DNA of 7,349 bases, taken from contig JARGNS010000145.1 in assembly GCA_029213105.1 (NCBI GenBank), positions 797 through 8,145 on the forward strand. The letters are read 5' to 3'. Position numbers and translations under genes: made by a program. The notes beneath the pieces were generated by a model that was not told where the DNA came from, did not search any database, and was given only the letters and a program-made list of their open reading frames with translations. Position 1 is the stretch's first letter. Each line of letters starts with the position of its first letter. Shown piece by piece: positions 1 to 5,904 of the stretch. The DNA is from Planctomycetota bacterium. GTDB taxonomy: Bacteria > Planctomycetota > PLA2 > JAEUHO01.

Positions 1-138
1 CGTGCCGGCGCCGATGTAGCCCCGCCGCGCAAAGCACGGCAGGGCCGCGCCCAGGATCTGTTCGCGGCGCTCGGCCGAGGGCAGGCGGCGCTTGCGGACG
101 GGAGAGGGATCACCAGAAACGGAATCGGAGTTGCGCAT
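1..138 (-). CDS. TetR/AcrR-family transcriptional regulator, N-terminal fragment (runs off left edge)
   Basis: Reading the minus strand from the ATG at 138-136 gives 46 codons open to the window edge, so only the N-terminus is present. After a basic, disordered-looking lead of about 22 residues, the segment AERREQILGAALPCFARRGY (about residues 22-41) followed by IGAGT is the classic first part of the TetR DNA-binding domain: the pattern RxxIlxAAlxxFaxxGyxgt of helix 1 and the start of helix 2. TetR proteins are cytoplasmic dimers that repress their own gene and often a divergent neighbour until a small ligand binds the C-terminal domain, which is not visible here. The gene is divergent from the DUF2339 membrane-protein gene across 55 bases holding two matching palindromes, the usual arrangement for a local repressor. 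There is no clear Shine-Dalgarno before the ATG and no other ATG nearby, so translation may be weak or nearly leaderless. Family assignment is firm for a fragment; ligand and targets are unknown. Confidence 0.85.
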   Translation of the reverse strand, partial: MRNSDSVSGDPSPVRKRRLPSAERREQILGAALPCFARRGYIGAGT

Positions 139-142
139 GTCG

Positions 143-156
143 CTAGCGTAGGCTAA
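143..156. promoter_or_regulatory. Putative TetR operator, copy 1 (CTAGC-N4-GCTAA)
   Basis: The sequence CTAGC-GTAG-GCTAA is an imperfect palindrome. TAGC at 144-147 pairs with GCTA at 152-155, the next position (143/156) mismatches, and 142/157 (G/C) pairs again. It ends 4 bases upstream of the tetR-like start codon. The same arms recur 23 bp downstream at 166-179. Position and symmetry fit autorepression by the divergent TetR regulator. The assignment to that regulator is inference. Confidence 0.5.
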
Positions 157-165
157 CTTTTCTAC

Positions 166-179
166 CTAGCAAGTGCTAA
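166..179. promoter_or_regulatory. Putative TetR operator, copy 2 (CTAGC-N4-GCTAA)
   Basis: CTAGC-AAGT-GCTAA repeats the arms of the 143-156 element exactly; only the 4-base spacer differs. Symmetry here is stronger. TAGCA (167-171) and TGCTA (174-178) are perfect arms around a 2-base centre, and after one mismatch (166/179) the outer pairs 165/180 and 164/181 match again, giving an 18-base quasi-palindrome. It lies just upstream of the GGAGG ribosome-binding site (184-188) of the DUF2339 gene, so a bound repressor would block transcription or its start. No convincing sigma-70 -35/-10 pair for the plus strand is visible in the gap. Confidence 0.55.
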
Positions 180-183
180 GTAT

Positions 184-188
184 GGAGG
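184..188 (+). promoter_or_regulatory. Ribosome binding site deciding the DUF2339 start
   Basis: GGAGG lies 5 bases upstream of the ATG at 194. It lies inside any reading that starts at the in-frame GTG 173 or ATG 182, so it favours the shorter N-terminus. Confidence 0.7.
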
Positions 189-193
189 CTTCG

Positions 194-2914
194 ATGGATC
201 GCGTCCTCGCCACTCGACTGACCCGCATGGAGCGACGCCTCGCCGCCATGGAGCTCGCCCTCGATCAGGCACACATCGCTCGACCCACGCCGAGGCCTCG
301 CCCGGAAGCGCCCACGCCCCCCGTCCAGCTGCCCTCGCCGGAGCCGGCCTCCGCCGACACCCTGCCGCCGCCGCTGCCGCCGAGCGCTGCTCCCCACGCG
401 ACCCGCACCCGCGTGAGCCAGCCCCCCACGCCGCAGCCGCGGAGCACACCCTCCCCGCGTCCCGAGCCGCGCACGCACGCGCCGGCTTCGCCCCCCGACT
501 GGGAGCGCTTCTTCGGGCTCGCCGTCCTGGGACGCATCGGCGTGGCCGCCGTGCTCCTCGCCGCCGGCTACTTCGCGCAACTCGCGTACAAGGGCCTCCC
601 CCCCCTCGGCAAGGTCGCGTCCATCTACGCTCTCGCCGCGCTGTTCATCGGGGTCGGGGCGTGGCTGCGCCCGCGCGTGGCCACGCGCTACGTCGCGCTC
701 CTCTGGGGCGGTGGCGCCGCCTCCGCCTACCTGGCGGCGATCACGGCCCACCTGCGCTACGACCTCGTCGGCGACACGCTGGCGCTCGGCATGCTCATCG
801 CGGCCTCGGGCCTCGGTCACGTCCTCGCGCGCACCCTGCGTCACCAGACCCTGGCCAGCATGGCCCTCGCGGGCGCGTTCGCGGCCCCGCTCATTGCCGA
901 CGCCTCCTTGGCCAACGGCGGCTTCCTGCTCGTGTACCTCCTCCTGCTGCACGGCTGGTCCGCCTGGATGGAGGAACGCTGGTCCTGGGCAAGCGCGCGC
1001 ATCGTGGGCCTCGTCGGCACCGGCGTGGTCGTCGTCCGCTGGCTGCAGCTGCACGGCGCCGTGGACGCCACGACGTACACGCTGCTGCACCTCTACCTTG
1101 CCGGGCTGATGGCACCGGAGATCGTGCGCCTCGTGCGAGGCAAGGTCCTCGGCCCGGAGCGCGCCTTCGTGATCCCGTGGGCGGTGGCCGCACTCGAGTT
1201 CATGCTCGTCGTCCTGGCGTTCGGACGCGCGGGGCCCGATCCGGCGATGATGACGACCGCCCTCCTGGCCGGGCTCGGCTGGACCGCGCTCGCCTGCGCC
1301 CTGGGCGCTGCGGGGCGCGAGGGCCACGCGGGCCTGCTGGTGCGCGCCCTCGCCCGGGTCGGCGGGGTGTTCGTGGCACTCGGCGTCCCCCTCGCGTTGC
1401 GCGCCCTGCCCGGGGACTTCCCGCTGGCGGAGGAGACCGTCGGCGTCTGGGGTCTGGCCTGCGTCGCGCTGGGGGCCCTGGCCCTGCGGCCGCGCCTGGT
1501 CGTCGGGGACCTGACCGCAGCCGTGGCCACCCCCCTGGCCTGCGTGCTCGCGGTCGTGCCCTCCGACGCCCAGCACGTGTTCGTGCTCTTCCCCATCGCC
1601 GCGGCCACGGCGGCCGCCGTGCTGGTCCTGAGCCGTCACGCCGTGGCCCGCGCCATCGCCGCGTGGTCCGGCCTCCTCACGCTCGGGGTGGGCTTGCACG
1701 CCGGTGCGCGCTTCGAGGCCCAGGACACCGTCTGGCTGCCGATCGCCCTCACGCTCGCAGCAGCCTGGGCGCTGGGTGTCCTGGCCTTCGCGCGACGCCG
1801 CGAGCTGCCGTCCCTCGTGCTCCACGGCATGCTGCAACTCTGGCTCCTCGGCATCCTCTGGGTGGCGCAGGGCTTCACGACCCTCGTGGACGTACGCGTC
1901 CCGCTGCTCGACCCCATGACACTCAGCGGCGTGCTGCTCGCATGCGCGGCCGGCTACACCGCGTGGCGCCACCGCCACGAGGAGGGCCCCCGCATGCCCT
2001 TCGCCGCCTCGCTCTGGTTGCTTGCGCTGGCGCTGCCCGTCCTCGCCGGCCACCGGGAGATGGTCTCGGCAGTCGCGTCGCTCGAGCGCCTGGCGCGTGA
2101 CGCCTGGCACACGATCTACTTCGCGGTCGCCGGGGTGTCGCTCGGGTGGCTCGGTCGGCGTCGCCATCCCCTGCTTGGCGCCGGCGCCCTCGCCGTCGCA
2201 GGCATCGCCGTCCTGAAGATGCTCACCGATGCGGAGCGCGCGATCACGGCAAGTCCGTGGACGGCCGCGCAGGTCGCCGCGGCGCGCGCGGCCCCCTCGG
2301 CGCTGGCCTTCCTGGTGCGCCGACTGCGCGGCCAGCAGGTCCTCGTCGCGTTCTACCTGTTCGCCGCCGCGGCGTTGGGCTACGCCCTGCACTCGGCCTG
2401 GGGCCATCTTCCGGCCCGTGTGCCGTTCCTCGACTTCCGCTTCCTGCTCGGGCTCCTGGTCCTGGCCGGAGCCTGGGCCTTCCCCTACGAGCGACTGGAC
2501 GGCGCGAGCCGCAGGCCCACGGCCACGGGTGCCCTGCTGGGTGGCTTGCTGCTGGGGTTCGGCATCGGCTACGCGGAGCTCTGGGATCTCGTGAAGGATC
2601 TCGGCGCGGCCTGGCCTGCGGTGCTCGTCAGCGTGTACATGGCGCTCTTCGCGGCCGTGACCCTCGCCATCGGCTTCGCACGACGGGACAAGCGCCTGCG
2701 CTATCCGGCGCTGGGCCTGTTCGGACTCGTCGTCCTGAAGGTGGGCCTGCACGATCTCGCGACGGCGGAGCTGACGCTGCGCATCTTCGTGACCGGCATC
2801 CTGGGCCTGGTGCTCCTGGGGGCCGCCTTCGCCTACGCGCGGCGGACCGGCCCGGACGGGGACGATCGCCGCGAGGGCCCGCTTGCCCCGGGTGGACCGC
2901 GCGCGTCACAATGA
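194..2914 (+). CDS. DUF2339 polytopic membrane protein
   Basis: This 906-residue integral membrane protein has the architecture of the DUF2339 (PF10101) family, whose biochemical function is unknown. Residues 8-26 (RLTRMERRLAAMELALDQA) form a short amphipathic, coiled-coil-like helix. Residues 30-101 are a Pro/Arg/Ser-rich, presumably cytoplasmic linker. From W103 onward the protein is almost wholly hydrophobic, with about 20 or more membrane segments. The family-typical start of the membrane region is present: a first helix around 107-128, then a GxGAWLRPR-like turn, GGGAASAYLAAITAHLRYDL, and a GAFAAPLIA block. The C-terminus, with a VVLKVGLHDL-type helix, one last membrane span and a charged tail, is also typical. 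The ATG at 194 is chosen because GGAGG (184-188) precedes it by 5 bases; upstream in-frame GTG (173) and ATG (182) overlap the operator or the Shine-Dalgarno itself. It is divergent from the TetR regulator and probably controlled by it. Full length for the family, with no sign of disruption. Confidence 0.88.
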   Translation: MDRVLATRLTRMERRLAAMELALDQAHIARPTPRPRPEAPTPPVQLPSPEPASADTLPPPLPPSAAPHATRTRVSQPPTPQPRSTPSPRPEPRTHAPASPPDWERFFGLAVLGRIGVAAVLLAAGYFAQLAYKGLPPLGKVASIYALAALFIGVGAWLRPRVATRYVALLWGGGAASAYLAAITAHLRYDLVGDTLALGMLIAASGLGHVLARTLRHQTLASMALAGAFAAPLIADASLANGGFLLVYLLLLHGWSAWMEERWSWASARIVGLVGTGVVVVRWLQLHGAVDATTYTLLHLYLAGLMAPEIVRLVRGKVLGPERAFVIPWAVAALEFMLVVLAFGRAGPDPAMMTTALLAGLGWTALACALGAAGREGHAGLLVRALARVGGVFVALGVPLALRALPGDFPLAEETVGVWGLACVALGALALRPRLVVGDLTAAVATPLACVLAVVPSDAQHVFVLFPIAAATAAAVLVLSRHAVARAIAAWSGLLTLGVGLHAGARFEAQDTVWLPIALTLAAAWALGVLAFARRRELPSLVLHGMLQLWLLGILWVAQGFTTLVDVRVPLLDPMTLSGVLLACAAGYTAWRHRHEEGPRMPFAASLWLLALALPVLAGHREMVSAVASLERLARDAWHTIYFAVAGVSLGWLGRRRHPLLGAGALAVAGIAVLKMLTDAERAITASPWTAAQVAAARAAPSALAFLVRRLRGQQVLVAFYLFAAAALGYALHSAWGHLPARVPFLDFRFLLGLLVLAGAWAFPYERLDGASRRPTATGALLGGLLLGFGIGYAELWDLVKDLGAAWPAVLVSVYMALFAAVTLAIGFARRDKRLRYPALGLFGLVVLKVGLHDLATAELTLRIFVTGILGLVLLGAAFAYARRTGPDGDDRREGPLAPGGPRASQ

Positions 2915-3060
2915 GCCCATGCGAATCACCTGGATCCCGCGCCCGGCAGCTTGGCGGCTCGGAAGCCTGACGGCCTACCCCGCAGAGACCCCGGCGGACC
3001 TGGGTGGTGCGTCCGCCCCGCGGGCCCTCGGCGGCCTCGGCCGGGTCCGGTAGCAGGCGC
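2915..3060. other. 146-base gap with no supported gene
   Basis: This spacer lies between the DUF2339 stop codon and the conserved start of the glycosyltransferase. It holds two short ORFs. One, of 19 codons, begins at an ATG (2911) overlapping the DUF2339 TGA. The other, of 44 codons (2919-3053), begins MRITWIPRPAAWRL. Neither has a recognisable Shine-Dalgarno or family motif. I see no T-tract terminator and no clear promoter. The region could hold a non-coding leader, or an extended glycosyltransferase N-terminus from GTG 3004. Confidence 0.4.
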
Positions 3061-3918
3061 ATGCCCCTCGTCCTCGTTCCTGCGCCGGCGTTGGGCGACG
3101 GTGTACTCGCCATGCCCCTGGCCCATGGCGCGCACGCAGCCGGGCGGGAGGTGCTCGTGCTGCATGACGGACTGACGGCGCTGCGCACGTGGTACCCCTG
3201 GGCACGCGTGGCGCGCGCGGAGCCCGACGCCCTGCGCGCAGCCCTCGCCGCGGCGGACGCCGCCTTCATCGGCGACCCGGCCGTGTCGGCCGCCGACCTG
3301 CCGTGGCCGAGCCCGTGCGTGCACTTCGGCAAGGACGACTGGCTGCGCGACCGTCCCTACGGGATCAGCCTGCAGCGCGCTTGCCAGTCGACGCTCGGCA
3401 TCGACGCGTGGCCCGAGGCCTCTGGCGCCGAGGCCCCCACGCCCGTGCCCCGCGACCCACGCCAGGTGCTGCTGCATCCCACCAGCGCACGGGCAACGAA
3501 GAACTGGCCGCCGCGGCGTTGGCTGGCCCTCGCGGCCCAGCTGCGAGCCCGGGACTGGCAGCCGGCGTTCCTCGTCGCCCCCGACGAGGAGAGCACCTGG
3601 CGCGCCCACGCCGGGGACGCACTGCCCGTCGTCGTCCCCGGGCCCCTGGATCGCGTCGCGGGCGCGCTGGCCGGCGCGGCGGGCGTCATCGCCACGGACT
3701 CGGGCATCGCCCACCTGGCCTCCGCCGTGGGCACCCCCACGCTGACGATCTTCCGCAAGCCCAGCGCCGCCCGCTTCTGGGTCCCGGCCTGGGGCCGCTG
3801 TGCTGCGGTCACCGCCCCCCTACGCTTGCCGGGCGAAGGCGGCCACCGGCTGTGGCGACTGCTGCTCACCCCCAGTCGGGTCCTGCAGCGTTTCGAGGCC
3901 CTCATGGTGCCCGGGTAG
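3061..3918 (+). CDS. Glycosyltransferase family 9 (heptosyltransferase-like)
   Basis: This 285-residue cytoplasmic protein has the GT-B signatures of glycosyltransferase family 9, which transfers heptose or related sugars from nucleotide donors to the LPS core or other glycans. Residues 1-20 (MPLVLVPAPALGDGVLAMPL) match the family start: a beta strand followed by a GD-x-V-x-x-x-P-L loop with G12-D13. The donor-binding C-terminal domain begins around residue 136 with VLLHPTSARATKNWPPRRW, the equivalent of the usual HPG-x-x-x-x-K-x-W-P segment, with T141 where Gly is common. It continues with ATDSGIAHLASAVGTPTLTIF (residues 211-231), the hallmark D-S-G-x-x-H-L-A motif with D213 and H218. It is shorter than the usual 330-350 residues, mainly in the acceptor-binding N-terminal half. 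The ATG at 3061 is chosen by homology, because a GTG at 3004 would add a Pro/Arg/Ser-rich leader untypical of the family. The Shine-Dalgarno is poor (CAGG, 3 bases upstream). Acceptor and sugar cannot be inferred. Confidence 0.85.
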   Translation: MPLVLVPAPALGDGVLAMPLAHGAHAAGREVLVLHDGLTALRTWYPWARVARAEPDALRAALAAADAAFIGDPAVSAADLPWPSPCVHFGKDDWLRDRPYGISLQRACQSTLGIDAWPEASGAEAPTPVPRDPRQVLLHPTSARATKNWPPRRWLALAAQLRARDWQPAFLVAPDEESTWRAHAGDALPVVVPGPLDRVAGALAGAAGVIATDSGIAHLASAVGTPTLTIFRKPSAARFWVPAWGRCAAVTAPLRLPGEGGHRLWRLLLTPSRVLQRFEALMVPG

Positions 3919-3942
3919 ACCGGCCGCTCCCCGTTGGCTAGC

Positions 3943-3957
3943 CTGCGGGGCCCGCAG
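3943..3957 (+). other. Short GC hairpin between glycosyltransferase and DUF1579 genes
   Basis: CTGCGG (3943-3948) and CCGCAG (3952-3957) form a 6-bp stem around a 3-base loop, just after the 8-base palindrome GGCTAGCC (3936-3943). No T-run follows, so it is not a standard intrinsic terminator. It sits 6 bases before the Shine-Dalgarno of the next gene and could affect mRNA stability or partly terminate. It may also be chance in GC-rich DNA. Confidence 0.25.
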
Positions 3958-3963
3958 CCCTCC

Positions 3964-3968
3964 AGGAG
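3964..3968 (+). promoter_or_regulatory. Ribosome binding site deciding the DUF1579 start
   Basis: AGGAG lies 7 bases before the ATG at 3976. A second ATG at 3969, in another frame, directly abuts the AGGAG and is therefore not usable. Confidence 0.7.
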
Positions 3969-3975
3969 ATGCCCG

Positions 3976-4608
3976 ATGAAGCTCACCCACCTCACCGCCT
4001 TGCTCGCCGGCGTCGCCGTCGTCGCGTTCGCCTCGGGCGCCGCGTTCACCGAGGACAAGCCCAAGCCCAAGCCGCTGACCGTCGCCGAGGTCGAGGCGAA
4101 GATGTTCCAGATGGGCAGTCCGGGTGCGGAGCACGAACTCCTGAAGCGCTTCATCGGCACGTGGGTCAACGAGGGTGTGGCCTACACCGAGTCGATGGGC
4201 GAGTTCCCCATCCGCGGCGAGACGACGTTCAAGTCCATCATGGGTGGCCGCTTCCTGGCCGCCGACTACAAGGGCCCGCCCGGGCCGATGGGTCTCATTG
4301 TCGGTACCGGCCACATGGGCTTCGACCGCATGGCCGGCGAGTTCGTCAGCACGTGGATGATGTCGATGGGTACGGGGATCGAGACCTACCGCGGCTCGTG
4401 GGACGCCGCGACGAAGACGCTCACGATGCACGGCACGAAGAAGCTCCCGGGGGGCAACGCGTGGCCCATCCGCCAGGCGATCACGTTCGAGTCCGCCGAC
4501 AAGGTGATCGAGACGCACTACATGACGCCGGCCTCGACGGGCAAGGAACAGATCAGCGCCAAGATGAGCTACACGCGCAAGGCCGCGAAGCCCACGACGG
4601 GCAAGTAG
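3976..4608 (+). CDS. Secreted DUF1579 domain protein
   Basis: This 210-residue exported protein is assigned to the DUF1579 family (function unknown; predicted beta-barrel-like fold, common in Planctomycetota and other environmental bacteria). Residues 1-23 are a Sec signal peptide: MK, a hydrophobic core LLAGVAVVAFAS, and cleavage likely near GAA|FTED. A short Lys-Pro linker EDKPKPKPL follows. The domain, about residues 47-205, shows the family landmarks: GAEHELLKRFIGTW (50-63), the GGRFLAADYKG strand (90-100), GxGHMGFDRM, then EFVSTWMMSMGTGIETYRG (122-140) and a late TLTMHG strand. The ATG at 3976 is supported by AGGAG (3964-3968) 7 bases upstream; an upstream in-frame start at 3934 would destroy the signal peptide. 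It lies 57 bases after the glycosyltransferase on the same strand and may share its transcript. Proposals that such proteins bind small ligands are inference only. Full length for the family. Confidence 0.87.
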   Translation: MKLTHLTALLAGVAVVAFASGAAFTEDKPKPKPLTVAEVEAKMFQMGSPGAEHELLKRFIGTWVNEGVAYTESMGEFPIRGETTFKSIMGGRFLAADYKGPPGPMGLIVGTGHMGFDRMAGEFVSTWMMSMGTGIETYRGSWDAATKTLTMHGTKKLPGGNAWPIRQAITFESADKVIETHYMTPASTGKEQISAKMSYTRKAAKPTTGK

Positions 4609-4624
4609 CGTCGCCGCGAATGCA

Positions 4625-4648
4625 GCGTCGATGGTTCACATCCGACGC
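4625..4648. terminator. Candidate bidirectional hairpin between convergent genes
   Basis: GCGTCG (4625-4630) pairs with CGACGC (4643-4648). The stem continues inward with ATG (4631-4633) pairing CAT (4639-4641) across one bulged C (4642), closing on a 5-base loop (4634-4638). It is the best inverted repeat in the 51-base gap between the converging DUF1579 gene and the unknown secreted-protein gene, where a shared terminator is expected. There is no T-tract on either side, so intrinsic termination is uncertain. Confidence 0.35.
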
Positions 4649-4659
4649 CTGGCGCGCGA

Positions 4660-5862
4660 CTACTTGAAGTCGATGCGCCAGAGGCCCCAGCGGTCGTCCA
4701 CCTTCTTGAGGTAGTACGTCCGCTGGGTGCCGCCCCCGAAGTTGGGGTGCGCCCAGAAGATGACCTCGTCGGCCGTCTCCTTCTTCACCTTGCCGGTGGA
4801 GAGGGTCATCGAGAGAAGCCGCCGCGTGGCCGGCACGTCGCGGTGCTTCGAGCCCGCGACGAACTCACTGATCCACGCGTCCCGAAACTCCTCCAGGGGC
4901 CGCGAGGCCGACCAGCGCTTGAGCACCTCGACCTCGTGCTTGTACATGAGCGGCCAGTGGAACGCCTCGAGCAGCAGTCCCTTGCGCGCCATGTGGTAGC
5001 CGAAGCCGAACTTGAGGAAGGCCTGCTTCCAGGTCGTGGACGGCTCGCGCGGATCGGCGGTGATGCGCGCGCCCGCGAGGCCGGCCGGCACGATGCGCAC
5101 GGGGCCCGTGGTGCTGACCATGGCGATGAGCTTCTTGTGATCCCGCGAGAGATGCAGATCCCAGGATGTGCCGCCCGGGCTGAAGCGCACTACGTCGGTC
5201 TCGAAGCGCTTGTCGCCACCCTTCCACAGGGCCTCGCCACGACTCTCCAGCGTGATCGTCGTGGGCGTCGCGTCTTCGAGCCGCTTGAACGCGCTGGCCC
5301 CCGCGAACGGCAGGGCGTACGTGGTGCCCTTCTTCTGGGCACCGGTGGCGCGCAGGAACATCAGGATCGAGCCTAGGCCCCCCAGGGCCTGCGGCGCACT
5401 CTTCATGACGAGCGTCTCGGTCTTGCCCCAGGTCTCGCGCTTGCGCACGCGACGCTGGACGTCGAAGCCCTCCTTGCCGCGTGAGAACCCGAGGGACACG
5501 GTGCCCTCGCGATCGGTGCGCTCGTACGTGCCGCTCTGGATCGCCAGGTCACGGCCCGCATGGACCATGAGCTTCTCGCGCACCTCGCCACCGGTCCAGT
5601 CCATGAAGGTGTCTTCGGTGATGCGCCACACGAAGTCACGGCCGGCGCGTGCGAGCTTCGCCGTCAGCCGCACCTCGCCGGCCCAGAGGTCATCGATGAT
5701 CAGGTCACCTTCGTAGGCGAACGAGATGCCGGGATTCGGCGCGGGCAGCTTGGCGCGCGCCGCAGCCGCGGCCTCGGTCGCCGCGGCGTTCTCGGCGTCG
5801 TCGGCATGCACGGGCAGCGCAAGGCAGGCGAGCAGGGCAAGGGCGAGCAAGCAGCGTCCCAT
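4660..5862 (-). CDS. Secreted protein of unknown function, 400 residues
   Basis: I do not recognise this protein. Residues 1-20 are a signal peptide (MGR, a Leu/Ala core, cleavage probably after VHA|DD). LLAC at 10-13 resembles a lipobox but has Leu at the -2 position, so ordinary Sec cleavage is more likely. An Ala-rich stretch (about 26-36) leads into a beta-rich region (about 46-260) of alternating strands such as ISFAYEGDLIIDD, EKLMVHAGRDLAIQSGTYER and RFETDVVRFSPGGTSWDLHL. Its style recalls secreted beta-barrel families such as DUF3108, but I cannot assign it. The last 110 residues are helical and then end in strands (DEVIFWAHPNF, RTYYLKKVDDRWGLWRIDF), resembling the end of NTF2-like/DUF4878-type domains. 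The predicted mature form has no Cys and 13 Trp. The ATG at 5862-5860 has GGAGG (plus-strand 5871-5875) 8 bases upstream. It follows the cytochrome peroxidase gene after 42 bases, so the two are probably co-transcribed. Confidence 0.8.
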   Translation of the reverse strand: MGRCLLALALLACLALPVHADDAENAAATEAAAAARAKLPAPNPGISFAYEGDLIIDDLWAGEVRLTAKLARAGRDFVWRITEDTFMDWTGGEVREKLMVHAGRDLAIQSGTYERTDREGTVSLGFSRGKEGFDVQRRVRKRETWGKTETLVMKSAPQALGGLGSILMFLRATGAQKKGTTYALPFAGASAFKRLEDATPTTITLESRGEALWKGGDKRFETDVVRFSPGGTSWDLHLSRDHKKLIAMVSTTGPVRIVPAGLAGARITADPREPSTTWKQAFLKFGFGYHMARKGLLLEAFHWPLMYKHEVEVLKRWSASRPLEEFRDAWISEFVAGSKHRDVPATRRLLSMTLSTGKVKKETADEVIFWAHPNFGGGTQRTYYLKKVDDRWGLWRIDFK

Positions 5863-5870
5863 GGGCGGGT

Positions 5871-5875
5871 CCTCC
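5871..5875 (-). promoter_or_regulatory. Ribosome binding site of the unknown secreted-protein gene
   Basis: On the minus strand GGAGG lies 8 bases before the ATG at 5862-5860. It lies in the 42-base gap after the peroxidase stop codon and supports independent initiation on a shared transcript. Confidence 0.7.
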
Positions 5876-5904
5876 GCGCCTCAGGGTACTCGCAGCGTCG
5901 GAGA

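Noticed and set aside
145..172. Possible minus-strand promoter for the tetR-like gene (TTGCTA, 16 bases, TACGCT)
   Set aside because: The boxes match the consensus poorly and overlap the palindromes, whose sequence already explains them. It would also place the transcript start almost at the ATG.
661..2100. A 479-codon plus-strand frame inside the DUF2339 gene
   Set aside because: It is an out-of-frame Arg/Pro/Ala/Gly-rich translation typical of high-GC shadow frames, while the overlapping frame encodes coherent membrane helices.
176..2752. An 858-codon open frame on the minus strand opposite the DUF2339 gene
   Set aside because: It is in codon register with the real gene. Its stops would require TTA, CTA or TCA in the sense strand, which G/C-ending codon bias removes. 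Its translation is a polar Gly/Arg/Gln/Glu-rich run with no domain.
3004..3060. GTG at 3004 as the start of the glycosyltransferase
   Set aside because: It would add 19 Pro/Arg/Ser-rich residues before the family's normal N-terminal strand, and no Shine-Dalgarno precedes it. It is not impossible, because the ATG at 3061 also has a weak site.
3936..3943. GGCTAGCC palindrome as a third copy of the tetR operator
   Set aside because: It lacks the CTAGC-N4-GCTAA spacing; an 8-base GC-rich palindrome is expected by chance.
3820..4518. A 232-codon minus-strand frame opposite the DUF1579 gene
   Set aside because: It is a codon-aligned shadow of a clearly supported secreted protein, with no motifs or ribosome-binding site.
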